DNA of 64,000 nucleotides, from assembly GCA_018292915.2 (NCBI GenBank), contig JACVVK020000328.1:722634-786633 (forward strand), read 5' to 3'. This stretch comes from Batillaria attramentaria (Eukaryota; Mollusca; Gastropoda; Batillariidae). Below the pieces are notes generated by a model that saw only the letters and a program-made list of their open reading frames with translations, searched no databases and had not been told where the DNA came from. The position numbers and the translations under genes were made by a program. Within the stretch, counting starts at the first letter, position 1; each line of letters opens with the position of its first letter. Below are positions 42,237-53,499 of the stretch, piece by piece.

Positions 42237-43565
42237 ATGCCTCAATTCGGCAAACTGCGTAACGACTTACGTCTAGGCCACTTAAATGTGTATCATTTGT
42301 TTAATAAGATGTCTGATGTTTGTCTGTATCTGAACCAACCACCCTGAACCATTCCATCTGTTTGGCTTTAGTGAGACGCGTCTAAACCCCAACATAAGCG
42401 ATGAAGCCATCAGTGTCCCCAACTTTTCCCTGGTTCGCCGTGATCCATGCTCCTCTGGACAGACAGGTCTCGCTGTCTATATACATCAATCCATCCAACA
42501 TTTAGTTCACAGGCGTCAGGATTTAGAGACTCCAGGTGTGGAATGCTAATGGTTAGAAGTAAAAAGCCACAAAACTCGGCCATTGTTTGTTAGTTTTATG
42601 TACCGTAACCCCGCTGCCAACTTCGATTGGTATGATGATTTTTTGCATAATGTTGAAAATATAGGATTACCTGACAATGACGTAATTGTAATGGGCGATT
42701 TTAATATTGATATGTTTAAACCGCATGCAGCATGGGATTGTACGATTAATTTGGTAGGTCTTCACCAGTTAGTCAAATCTCCTACAAGAGTCACCGCATC
42801 CACATCAACCCTCATCGACCACATTTATTCTGACCGACCTGATGCTGTCTCGGGTGTGCAGGTTGGTAATCTAAGTGTTAGTGATCACTATCCTGGCATT
42901 TGCTCGTGGTCATCGGCACTGACTTCCAATCAACAACAAGGGTGGACACACAACAGTCACTTACAGATCTTTCAAACAGTTTAATGAAGCAGCATTTCTT
43001 GCTGAACTAAACAACACTCCCTTCGCTCATGTTTACAATGAAACTGGTCCTCAATCAGCTGTCTCAAAGTGGCATAGTTTATTTAGCAGTGTGCTTGATA
43101 GGCATGCCCCGATACAGCGAAAACGAGGAAAAAAATAACACTGTATCCCCTTGGATCACTCAGGAAATCATTCAGGCAATGAAATATAGGGACAAGCTAA
43201 AAGAACAGAAACATTTTAGTGATTACAAAAAGGAAAGAAATCGTGTAAAGAACATGGTCAGGAAAGCTAAATGGGATCTATGTGATCGTACAATAAGAGA
43301 CGGAAAAGACGCATCCTCAGTATGGCGTGCCGTAAACTTAGTCGCTAGAGGTAGCAATAAGAAATCGGCAGCCACCCCTTCTAGCATCACCGCAGACACA
43401 TTCAACAATCATTTTATTTCTGTAGCAGAATCGCTTGTTCCTTCCAGCAATGATTCCCCTCCCTATACTTGCCCCCAATCATTACTTAACTTCTGTCAAC
43501 AAAGAACAGCTGGAACGTCTCCATTTTGTATACCCCCTCTAGCAGTGCACGAGGTAGGGAAACTT
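42237..43565 (+). pseudogene. CR1-like LINE ORF2, endonuclease and linker
   Basis: Starts MPQFGKLRNDLRLGHLNVYH (the endonuclease N-terminus), then FSETRLNPNISDEA after a frame slip, FVSFMYRNPAANF, VIVMGDFNIDMF (Asp-Asn) and VSDHYPG (Asp-His). A linker with WITQEIIQAMKYRDKLK and NRVKNMVRKAKWD follows. It has lesions near 42340, 42550, 42980 and 43125. The frame then leads into VHEVGKL, where the Tx1-like insertion begins. Confidence 0.8.
43550..43565. repeat. Target-site duplication of Tx1-like LINE, left copy
   Basis: CGAGGTAGGGAAACTT matches 50176-50191. The match extends leftwards as AGCAGTGC with a small indel and mismatch, so the original duplication may have been ~25 bases. Confidence 0.88.
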
Positions 43566-43589
43566 TTTTTTTTTTTTTATTTATCTTTT

Positions 43590-44028
43590 TTTGTGGACAA
43601 TTATACATATATATATGAACAAAAGCGTACGAGAATACATTTACATACATGCATACAAAGACATAAAATCCATAAACAAAACAACATACATGTACCGAAT
43701 AAGCCAATGGCAACTAAATCCACCAAAAAAGAAAAACAGAAAAACGAACAAACAAAAGAAGAAAAAAACCAAAAAAAAACACAAAAAAAAACAAACACAA
43801 ACCTAACTAACCAACAAACTAACAACAGGAAGTGCTACAGGTAAGAAACAGGACAAATGGAAAAAAAAAAAATAAATAAATAAAATAAATAAATAAAACA
43901 CAAAGGATAAACACACACAGAACAAGAAAAGACAATAACACACACACACAAAAAAAAAAAAAAAAAATCGAACAGAAAAAACAAAAAAGAAAACCAAAAA
44001 AAAAAAAAAAAAAAAAAACGGCAACAAA

Positions 44029-44059
<31 letters not shown>

Positions 44060-44072
44060 AAAAAAAAAAAAT
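43590..44072. repeat. A-rich/C-run low complexity in LINE 3' region
   Basis: On the plus strand this is CAAA/ACAAA-rich, with a C run at 44029-44049 next to A runs. It lies between the ORF2 stop and the poly-A end of the Tx1-like LINE, so it acts as its 3' UTR. A similar C-run/A-run junction recurs at 59564-59720. Confidence 0.8.
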
Positions 44073-44177
44073 GCATGATCATACAACAGTCAGGGCAGGG
44101 TAGATAACTACATTATGCAAAGGGTTGACTAAGTTGACAGGGTTATTTCCCGTTTTCACAAACGTCCTTTTTGCATT

Positions 44178-46680
44178 TCAGGCCAACAGGGCCTTGTAGG
44201 GGTTCCAAAGCTGTGAAAATACAACTTTTCTACCAACAGAAGAGGAAGCAGCTTCTTCTATTTTATACTTATGTTTCAAAAGGTGCATGAAGGTCTGGAC
44301 ATTGGGAATGCTACCCTGTAGTTTGCACTTGTGAATGAAAAATTTTGCTGAAAGTATAATAAAGTCCAGTGGTAAGTCTGCTATAGTGTTCTGTGCCTCT
44401 CCAAAGAGAACCAATTCCTTTCCAAATACAAGTCTGTCACAATGTCCACACTTAGAGAGCAGCACAGACAAAAATTCATTCCAAAAATGTTGAACAACAT
44501 GACAATCCCAAAACAAGTGTTCAATAGTCTCTGTTTCCTGTGTGCAGAACGTACATAAGGGAGAGTCCACCAACTTACACATGTACAGATATTTTCTCGT
44601 AGGAAGGATCCGGTGTAGTAACCTTACTTGAAACCATCTAAGCTGTACATCCTTAGTAGTTTTAAAACATTTTAAAAAAATGGATTTCCAATTCAATCCT
44701 GTGAAGGCATTGTTCCATTTTACCACTGCTGTTGGTAAGGCTGCCTCTTGGTTAAAAATGGTCATAACTTTTTGGTTTCCTTTGTGGATGCAACGCCACG
44801 CTACACTATCTAGTTTACTACCACAAGATGCCAGTCTAAGGCCAAGTTTTGTCTGGTAGTGTTTTATCGCATTAATAATTCCATTGTAAGTCAAGAAATT
44901 TGTCTTAGTGATTGTCACATATTTTCTTCTGAAATTCTCGTAGGTTAAAAATTCACCCTGATCACTGACTAGATCCTTGATTTGAATAACATCAGCATCC
45001 ATCAATTCCTTGACAAAAACCACTCGTTTATCTCTGGTAATATTTGAATTGTAATGTACATGTTCAGCAAGAAAGTCATTTACATTGTTCACAATATACT
45101 TATTACATAGTTTCTTATAGTGTCTGGCAACATCTTGCCAGAACGGATTGTGAGTTCTAACCATAACAACATTTGCATATTCACCACCAAATTTACCAAT
45201 ATTCCTGAGGACTGGATACAAAGTCTGAACAAAACAAGCAAAACTTGAGTCAGATCCTATACGTCTAAGCCAACTTATCTTCATTGTCGACAGGAAAGAA
45301 AAAATATCACACATCTTTAGTCCTCCATCTTCATAAGATTTACAGACAGTGGATTTCTTAATTCTGTTTCTTTTACCGCCCCACAGGAACTGAAATAACA
45401 TCTGTTCCAGCTCCTTCAAAAAGTGCACAGGAGGATCTGGCAAGTTTAAGAATAGATAAGTCAACTTAGAAATGATAAGAGTTTTTATGACTGTGATTTT
45501 CCCAAGGGGAGTAATTTCCCTCTTTTTCCACCTTCCAATGAGACGTCTAATTTCGTCTAGTTTTCCTACATAGTTTAAAATACAAATGTTATTGATATTG
45601 GTAGAAAATTTTATTCCAAGGACTTTAAAAATACCAGGATCCCATTGAAAATTTCTGTCCCTCATAAATCTAACTTGACAGTTCCTCCTGCTCCCTATCC
45701 ATACTATTTGTGTTTTGTCATTATTCACCCTCAGTCCAGACATTCTAGAAAAAGCATCCAGAGTAAACACAGCTTCATTAAAGGATCTTTCAGATCCATC
45801 CAAAAACAGAGTTGTATCATCTGCAAACAATGACAACAATACTTCTTGTTCTCTCAGCTTTATACCTCTCATATTACTATTCCGTCTAAACATCAGTGAC
45901 AATACTTCCGCACAAATAAGGTAAATATATGGTGAAACGGGGTCGCCCTGCCTGCAGCCGCGCTGTAGCTTGAACCAGTTAGAATACTGTCCATTAATTG
46001 AAATGCAAGAAGAAGCATCATCGTACAAAGTATGAAACCATGAAATAATAGTTTGAGGAAAGCGAAAGAATTCAAGTGACTTTTCAATGAAAAACCATGA
46101 GACACTATCAAACGCTTTCTCAAAATCCACCATAAGTAATAATCCTGGAATATGCTCTTTCTCAGCAAACAAAAGTACATCATACAAGAGCCTTATATTT
46201 TCACCAATATATCTTCCCTTAACAAAACCTTTCTGACAATCATGAATGATGTTGGGGAGTACCCGCTGTAAGCGTTGGGCGATACATGCTGAAACAATTT
46301 TATACGAGACATTCAGCAGAGATATAGGTCGCCAATTTTTAATAAACTGTTTTGGCTTATCATCCTTTGGGATGCAAGTAATAACACCCTGGTACTGGGT
46401 CACAGATAGCTGTCCTCGTTCAAACCCTTCGTTGACAGATCGAACCAGAAAGGTTCCAATATCAATGAAAAACATTTTATAAAATTCAACAGTGAAACCG
46501 TCTGGGCCAGGACTTTTATTGTTTTTCATGTTTTTCAATACAGATGCTGCTTCATGATATGTTATTGTACCTTCTAACGAATGAATATCTTCACATGAAA
46601 GGACTGGTGCATTTGGTATCAGCTTATTTAGATCCACCTCCTCAACATCTCTGCGACTATAAAGCTGCTGATAAAAATTT
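44178..46680 (-). pseudogene. Tx1-like LINE ORF2, RT and C-terminus
   Basis: The frame holds KNNKSPGPDGFTVEFYK, NWRPISLLNVSYK, QKGFVKGRYIGEN, motif A LLMVDFEKAFDSVSW, motif B' QRGCRQGDPVSPYIY and motif C LSLFADDTTLFLDG with both catalytic Asp. The C-terminal domain has a knuckle CTFCTQETETIEHLFWDC. It is intact from the joining lesion at ~46683 to the stop at 44178. The Met at 46637 is internal. Confidence 0.9.
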
Positions 46681-47962
46681 TGAACATATACAATATATCT
46701 TTCTGATCGGATAGAATGTTGCCATCTCCTTTGTCCAGAAAACTCATTGACTTGTTCACAAAATTCCTATTTTCTAAATTGCAAAAATACCTACTCGCTT
46801 TCTCCCCGTCTTGAAGCCACTGAACTCTAGATCGAATTGCCATGCCTTCTAACTTCTTATTTCTAAGTTCTTGTAGTTCAGCCCGAAGGTTATCTATATC
46901 CTGAACAGAACTATCCGATACATTTTTTTCAAGCAGTGTCAGGTCCTTCATGAGTTTCTCCTCCTTTTCGGTGTCCTTTTTCTTTTTATATGCTGAGTAA
47001 GATATTGTTTTCCCCCGTATTTCCATGAGAAGTGTTTCAAAGAACAATTGATTAGAAATTGTCAGCTGAAGACTTTCTGAAGGGACCCTATGGATATTGT
47101 CATGACTATAGACTGGAACAGCATATTGCTTCTTAACCTCATTAATTAATTCCTTTATCTGTGCAATATATACTTTATCTCTCAGGAGTGAATTATTAAA
47201 TTTCCAAAATTGTTTGTCTCTTTTGAACTGTTCTTTTTTAAGGGCTAGAGTAACCACGGAATGATCTGACCTGTGACCAGGCCTAATGAATGATCCATTT
47301 ACTTCAGAAAGTAGTCCTTGTGATAATAAAAAGTAATCAAGACGACCCTGCTTGATAGTGTTAAAGCGTCGCCATGAATATTCACGTTTATCTGGATACA
47401 ATTCTCTAAACACATCAATAAGATCAAATGTAGTCATCATGCTCATTATTCTTGCACGGGTTCTTGGGCGGCTTGTAACACTAGTATAATTGCGAGCATC
47501 AAGTTTCATATTTAATGTACAATTCCAATCGCCCCCAATAATAATGTAGTCATTTCCAATCTGTTCAATTTGATCATGGACAGAGTCAAAAAAGTCAGGA
47601 TTATCTCCACTGCTTGGTCCATATAAGTTTACTAATGTAACTCTTTTCCTTAAGAATTCTATGTCCATAATAATGTAACATCCATTAGGGTCTCTGTTTA
47701 CATTGTACAACTTGTATTCAAAAGTACTATTAAACAGTATGGCCACACCATTTCTGTTGGTCTCTGATCCAGCAAGCCATAAATTAAAACCCCAACTGGC
47801 CCTTATATAGTTCTCAAGGTTTTCTTTCAAATGGGTTTCTTGTAGAAAATATATATCCTGCCCCTGCTGTCTTAAAAAATCAAAAATGTCCCTTCGTTTA
47901 CCACTGTCATTAAGGCCGTTAACATTAAACGTACATATTTTAAAATCTACAGTTCTTGCCAT
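46628..47962 (-). pseudogene. Tx1-like LINE ORF2, endonuclease part
   Basis: I place the start at 47962 (MARTVDFKICTFNVNGLNDS), because the endonuclease begins there; the upstream Met at 48070 adds only unrelated residues. Motifs: FNVNGL (Asn), YFLQETHLK (Glu), IIIGGDWNCTLN (Asp-Asn), LDYFLLS and RSDHSVV (Asp-His). Near 46683 two extra bases in a TATAT run shift the frame and create a stop at 46628. The lesion is the only one seen in ORF2. Confidence 0.88.
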
Positions 47963-48792
47963 GGTGTAATCAGACAGAAAACAGTTATCCTGTGCAAAAA
48001 TGTGTTCACCTCTATGTAAGTAGCCAGTGTGACTGCAGAGACAAGACCTCCAACTAGAACAAGCATGCACACTGTGTAGGGATACAGAACAGTTCTATCA
48101 GTTGCAAACACACTTTGTATGTACCCAGTCTGATCAAACATTATAATATTCCAACTCCTAATACAGTACAATGGTGACCCAGTATATGTCATCCTGCCAC
48201 TGCCAACACTAGGAAGGTTAGTATGAAAACAAGTCCAAACTGTTGCATGCTCAAGTTGTAAAAAACAAGCCCCACACACTAATGGCACAACACACAAAAA
48301 ACACAAGCAGACAAAACAAAAAAACAAGTAGACAAAGACACACGTAGCTGAAATGGTAGGCATACCGCTCATCTGCCGTTATGTGGACAAAATGTTAACG
48401 ACTAGCGACCGTACCTTTGCTCCCATCGTTTTGGTAACAGTACACTTGTGTAGCTATTCCCACTCCTACATCACGAGCAGAAAAAGACGAACGCCGGGAC
48501 ACACAGCACATTTGGACCGTCCACTGCCAGTACTTGACAAGACAGTTGCACATCTTGTATTCTCAATACACACAGAACACATACTTCCCATGAAATAAGG
48601 TAAAAGTCCAGGAAACTACTGAACCTGACGGCAGTCCGAGACCCCTTCTTCCAACGCGAACAAAAATAAAGGATAGTGATGTCCCTTTGTTCGAGCAGCT
48701 GTTATGGGTCACAAGGTCATGGGTTACACGGTCGCTCAGTGGGTGGAGCTGTAAACAAAACAGCCAGAAAGCTGTAGTTTAACTGGAAAGGT
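47963..48792 (-). other. Spacer between ORF1 and ORF2 of the Tx1-like LINE
   Basis: About 830 bases with no domain recognised. Longer than the usual L1 inter-ORF spacer. Confidence 0.5.
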
Positions 48793-49926
48793 TCACAGGT
48801 TGACTCCACCGACTGCACCGAGTTCCATGTTAGAGGTATCGTCATCAGCTGAGTGCCCTGGACGTCGGTCGTCCGATCGGCTGTTGAGCAGGGAACCACG
48901 CCCACGTCCGAAACCGCGGAGCCGCCGCCCACTGTGCGGCGTTGAAGTTGCTGGTGATGAAACTGAGAGAGTGTCCAAGTCCTCAAGGGTGTCAATCTGT
49001 ACAATCTTGTTGTTCGAAGTTTTAACAAAGACAGAGCCTCGTCTGGTCCAGGCTGAAGTAATGTCCGGGTGCTCCTTGCACTTCCTGAGGCGGTAGAAAT
49101 TGGCGCTTGTAAGATCCTCTACCACGACGTAGGCTGTGTTCTTAAGTTTTTTCTTGTGGTACAGCACTGCTTCTGCAGTTTTGCGCGAGACAAAGCGGAC
49201 TATTACCGAGCGTGGCCTGTCCTGATCCGACTGTTGTTGCGTGGCCCTCTGTCGTGGCTTGCCCTTTTGACCCACACGATGACAAGCCTCAATATGCTCA
49301 GGCTTGATGTCCGCAAGTCCCAGTTTATCTTTGAACATCCTCAGCACCTTCTTCTCGCAGTCGACGGCGGACTCCTGGTCAGTTTCGGACATTCCATAAA
49401 TCCGGATATTGTTCCTCCGAGTATATTGCTCGAGGTCATTAGATCTCCGTTCCGCTACCGCTGCTTGTTGTTTGGCTTCGAACACAATCTCCCGCAACTT
49501 CTCCTCACGCTTCCTGAAATGTTCGAGATCTTTTTTGAGTTCGTCGTTCTCTTTGCGCAGACAAAAAATCTCGCCTCGCATCTCCTCTACACTCTTGTTT
49601 AGTTGTGACAGCTGGCCAGACAAGTGACACATTTTCTCCATTAAATCAGCGGCCGATACTTGAGGATTCTGACTCGACTGATCAGACACAGAGCGATCCA
49701 TTGTAGTACTTTCAGTGTTCTTGTCGACCACAGCAAAATGGGCACGTATGGAGGCTGCCCCAGTCCGTAGTTGTTTATTTTCCTTCGCTTTGCTCCCGTC
49801 CCGTCGAACACACTTCTTTTTCTTGTCACTGCTCACACACAGGAGCACTGAACGGTCCGTGCAAAAGTCCTGGCTTGAGTCAGACGACTGGCCCTTTTTC
49901 CGCTTGGATGAACCTGCACGGACCAT
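48793..49926 (-). CDS. Tx1-like LINE ORF1 protein
   Basis: An intact 377-residue frame. It has a Lys/Arg-rich N-terminus, a coiled coil at ~95-165 (LSQLNKSVEEMRGEIF, LRKENDELKKDLEHFRKREE), and an RRM-like core starting LEQYTRRNNIRIYGMSE, the standard L1 ORF1 signature. A C-terminal dsRNA-binding-like part follows, then a Gly/Arg tail (LRGFGRGRGS). The family's proteins trimerise and bind element RNA as a chaperone in cytoplasmic RNPs. It precedes ORF2 in the same orientation. Confidence 0.9.
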   Translation of the reverse strand: MVRAGSSKRKKGQSSDSSQDFCTDRSVLLCVSSDKKKKCVRRDGSKAKENKQLRTGAASIRAHFAVVDKNTESTTMDRSVSDQSSQNPQVSAADLMEKMCHLSGQLSQLNKSVEEMRGEIFCLRKENDELKKDLEHFRKREEKLREIVFEAKQQAAVAERRSNDLEQYTRRNNIRIYGMSETDQESAVDCEKKVLRMFKDKLGLADIKPEHIEACHRVGQKGKPRQRATQQQSDQDRPRSVIVRFVSRKTAEAVLYHKKKLKNTAYVVVEDLTSANFYRLRKCKEHPDITSAWTRRGSVFVKTSNNKIVQIDTLEDLDTLSVSSPATSTPHSGRRLRGFGRGRGSLLNSRSDDRRPGHSADDDTSNMELGAVGGVNL

Positions 49927-50175
49927 GTCGCCACACTGACCGCAGGGTTGTAGTCATGACGCAAACTTCAACCGAACCAAACTTCAAACTTCAACCGACG
50001 ATATCTCCCAAAGTTTTGAACGTAATTAGTCCATTTTTCGGCCAAAAGATGAGACAGAAGTACCGCTTTACATGGTGGTTTTTGATCACACCAGTTCTTA
50101 GTTAATTAGGCGAAATTTGCCCTAATCAACAGAGAGACGTGAAGGACAACCTGTCTCAGTCCATGAGCAGTGCTC

Positions 50176-50191
50176 CGAGGTAGGGAAACTT
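50176..50191. repeat. Target-site duplication of Tx1-like LINE, right copy
   Basis: Exact copy of 43550-43565, after which the interrupted CR1-like frame resumes (EVGKLISSMKNKKSSGED). Confidence 0.88.
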
Positions 50192-51710
50192 ATTAGTTCA
50201 ATGAAAAATAAAAAATCGTCTGGAGAAGACGAAATAAGCCCTAAAGTCCTCAAGTTGTCTGTCCCGTACATTGTTGAATCCATTACATACATAATTATAT
50301 AACCTTTGTATTCAGCATAACGCGTTCCCATTTGAGTTTAAAAATGCCAAAGTAATCCCACTACCTAAAACAAAGGATCTCACGGATGTCAATAACTTCC
50401 GGCATATATCTCTCTCCTTTCAACTTTATCAAAGCCACTAGAAAGGCATGTCCACAAACACCTTCTTCAGTATTTACCAGAAAAAACGTAGATACTCATT
50501 CCAATCCGGATTCCGCCCTGCACACTCATGCCATACTGCCTTATCCAGATTAGTAGACACCTGGCTAACTTCTGTTAACAAATCAGAAATTACCGGAACA
50601 ATTTTCCTCGACTTTAAGAAAGCGTTTGGCTTAGTAAATCACACTGTACTACTGACAAAACTACGTCAGTATCTATGCAATTCTAGTGCTGTACCATGTT
50701 TTGAATCATACTTATCGGAGAGAAGACAGAAAGTACTGCTAAATGGATGTTACTCTAGTGAAGGTTTAGTAAAATATGGCGTTCCCCAGGGCTCTGTCTT
50801 AGGACCTTTGCTTTTTTGTATTTTCATAAATGATCTTGCTTTCCATTTTACTAGTGAGATCACATGTGACATGTTTGCCGATGACACAACTATCCACACC
50901 CCTGATAAAAACATTGAGGTCGTCAGTCAACGTCTAAATCAAAGTTTGCATAAAGTTTCAAGCTGGTGTGCTACGAATGCCATGGTACTGAACCCATCTA
51001 AAACCGAGTGCATGGTACTTGCCACACGCCAAAAACACCAGTTGGCCCCCCTGTCCCTAAATTTGTCCATCAACGGCAAACAGATTAAACAGGTAGCGCA
51101 GCATCGCTTACTCGGGCTAACTGTTGACAGTCAACTTCAGTGGCAACCGCACATCAGCAATGTCTGTAAAATTGTCTCCAAAAATCTCTACTTATTGTCC
51201 CGGTTGAAGTCCATCACTACCATTGAAACTCGTAAAATGTTCTACAACGCCCACATTAAGTCTCATATCGAGTATTCCTCGGCAGTATGGGATGGTTCAG
51301 GTGACGTTCATTTGAAGAGGCTGAACTCTTTGCACAGAAGAGCTGCAAAGCTGATCTTACCAAACCCAGCACTGTCAACAGATCAAAAACTCAATGCGCT
51401 AGAAATACTCCCCTTAAAACAACATTTTCAGTTTAATAAGGGTGTCCTTGTATACAAAATTTGCAAGGAATTAAGTCCACCATACCTTAGATGTCTAACT
51501 TCAGAACTAATGTCCCATCACTCCAGACTAGGGCTATACCTCAGGGTTCCTCGCCCTAGAATAGATCTCTATAAAACCAGTTTAACCTTTTCTGGAAGTG
51601 CACTTTGGAATGCACTTCCCATCCATATTAGAAACGCCAAAACACTCTCTTCGTTTAAGAGCAGCCTCTTCAAACATCTAATGCATGCGGGTTCGCAGCC
51701 ACTTCCGTAA
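50178..51710 (+). pseudogene. CR1-like LINE ORF2, reverse transcriptase
   Basis: Resumes with KNKKSSGEDEISPKVLK, then KNAKVIPLPKTKDLTDVNNF after one slip. From 50490 it is a long open frame: QSGFRPAHSCHTALSRL, motif A FLDFKKAFGLVNH (first Asp kept, second replaced by Gly), motif B' YGVPQGSVLGPLLF, and motif C DMFADDTTIHT. The thumb follows with RLLGLTVDSQLQWQPHI and HIEYSSAVWDG, then the ending GSALWNALPIHIRNA..FKSSLFKHL. Lesions near 50300 and 50440-50480. Confidence 0.85.
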
Positions 51711-51947
51711 ACAACACCATGCATCCGACCACTTATGTTGGTACATGAATAGTGTGTGTGTGTGTGTGTGTGTGTATTGATACCTATATATACTGTTTCC
51801 TATATGTGTTGCTTATATACTGTGCCTTTACCTCTCATGTGTTTTACATTTGATACCTAAACCTTTTTGTATGTCGTGTCTGCAGTGTGAGCGGACGTCA
51901 GTAGTAGTAGTAGTAGTAGTAGTAGAGAGAGAGGGAGAGAGAGAGAG

Positions 51948-51986
<39 letters not shown>

Positions 51987-52077
51987 GCCAATAGCAACGG
52001 CAAGAATGAAAACTGGACCACTGGACCAATGTCTTTTACCGTTGGCAAATAAAGTTTCATTTCATTTCATTTCACTC

Positions 52078-52878
52078 TTTGCTCTGCTCTTTTGTCTCTG
52101 TCTCTCTCTGCAGCGGTGAAGCAAGTAGTGTTTACCAGTGCCGCACTGAAGAGGGGTGTAGCAGTGTAGCAAGTTGGGTGTAGCACGTAGCTTATATAAA
52201 CTGAATGTAGTAACGCAAGGCGTATGGCTTAAATACATAATTATTCATACGCAAAAAGAAAGAGAAGCCGCATAGAAAAATGCTTTACACTGTGCTACAG
52301 CATAGTGTCCATCCTTACGGAACCCGCGTTCTGACCAACTCTTGCTCTCGAGTTATCTTGCACGTGATCAGCACGCGCCATGCGACCGCAGCGACACACA
52401 GCGGACCTGATGGCAGGGTCCAGCAGCCAGGAAGAGGAAATCAGGACAAGGAGAGAACTTGCAGACGGCCAGGAGCCCAGGGCCTCCACGAGGACGCCAT
52501 TTCCATGGGTGGCTCTAAATCCCAAGCAGCGAAGCATTGAAGAAAAGTACAAAATGGAAGATGACAACTACAAGCCCAGCCAGAACCACGTCCACTGGAA
52601 AGCGACGTCTGATGGGGGCTGTGTTGCAGATGTGACTGATTTGGAGGTCAGCTTCGGATGTGGCGAGACGTACTGAAAAAAAGTCAAAGGTTCAAGATGA
52701 TTTCAATCCATGAACAGGGAAGGAGACTTAAAGAATGAATGAAGATCAACGAGGCATCTCTGACTTTAGGAGTCGTATATAGCTATAGTTATTTGAATTT
52801 CAACAGACCTAGAATGGAAGAAATTGAAATTTGGTAAAGCCGAGAGTCCATCGTAAACACTCATACAGTCTCAGACAG

Positions 52879-52914
<36 letters not shown>

Positions 52915-52980
52915 AATGACACTTTATTAATTTTTTTTAAAGAATGAAAGATTAGGTATAGCGCCCTATTTTCTATCTTG
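52078..52980. other. Unassigned, one 98-codon frame, LINE tail
   Basis: A plus frame at 52380-52676 (starting MRPQRHTADLMAGSSSQEEE, rich in polar residues) has no recognised homology. Its upstream context has no splice or promoter signature. I cannot tell whether it is a real small protein. At 52905-52980 a minus-strand LINE 3' terminus with AATAAAGTG and tandem TCATTG-like tail follows a GA tract. Confidence 0.35.
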
Positions 52981-52999
52981 TCTTTGCTACATTCTATTA

Positions 53000-53047
53000 C
53001 TACAACTACGATTACCACACCCACACCCACACCCACACCCACACACA

Positions 53048-53102
<55 letters not shown>
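53000..53102. repeat. CCCACA/TC/AC microsatellite cluster
   Basis: CCCACA units (53017-53047), a TC tract, then an AC tract to 53102. Confidence 0.9.
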
Positions 53103-53104
<2 letters not shown>

Positions 53105-53347
53105 TCAACAACGTGTGCAAGCGGGTTTCTAAAAAATTGTTTATTTTATCGAAGCTGAGGTTTATCACGGACATTGATGCATGGACAATGTTTTATAATG
53201 TCCATATAAAGTCTCACATCGACTATGTATCAACAGTGTGGTAGGGTTCAAGTGATGATCACTTGTAAAGATTGAATTCCCTGCCTTGGAGAGCAGCAAA
53301 GTTGACGTTGCCTGACCCACATCTTTCCACGGATCAGAAGCTTAATT
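53103..53347 (+). pseudogene. CR1-like LINE RT fragment
   Basis: Homologous to codons near 51150-51400 of the CR1-like LINE: INNVCKRVSKKLFILSKLRF, MFYNVHIKSHIDYVSTVW, then a stop where the better copy has Asp, and AAKLTLPDPHLSTDQKLN. Two in-frame stops. It ends abruptly at a LINE of opposite strand. Confidence 0.8.
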
Positions 53348-53463
53348 TCTACTAAACACACAATGTCACTGAGTTTGGTCGAAAGACCGTCAATATTCCA
53401 AGAGAGGATAGTGAGTGAGTGCTGAGACTCTTTACCGACTACACGCGTGTCACACACTGACAT
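53348..53463 (-). pseudogene. LINE ORF2 endonuclease start, truncated
   Basis: Reads SLTILSWNIDGLSTKLSDIV (the first endonuclease motif) and then breaks at the junction with the plus-strand RT fragment. It follows ORF1 (53500-54510) in the same orientation, 36 bases apart. Confidence 0.75.
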
Positions 53464-53499
53464 GTCACGTGCAGCTGGACTCGGGGCTTGGCCGGCGTC

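Larger units (their letters stand above)
43566..50165 (-). mobile_element. L1/Tx1-like LINE, full length
   Basis: This minus-strand insertion has a 5' UTR (50165-49927), ORF1, a ~830-base spacer, ORF2 and a long low-complexity 3' region (44177-43566). That region ends in a poly-A tail (poly-T on plus at 43566-43580). ORF1 with coiled coil and RRM, plus ORF2 with endonuclease, RT and C-terminal knuckle, place it in the L1/Tx1 group. One frameshift in ORF2. Confidence 0.9.
41833..52077 (+). mobile_element. Old CR1-like LINE, interrupted by a Tx1-like LINE
   Basis: A plus-strand LINE starts with a presumed 5' UTR near 41833 and ORF2 at 42237. It is interrupted at 43566-50175 and resumes to the RT end at 51710. 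The 3' UTR has a TG tract (51750-51777), a GTA repeat, a GA/TG tract, and ends in AATAAAG with tandem TTTCA at 52047-52077. Several frameshifts and stops show that it is inactive. Confidence 0.85.

Noticed and set aside
43803..44086. Phe-rich membrane proteins
   Set aside because: Poly-A/poly-T translation in the 3' region of the Tx1-like LINE.
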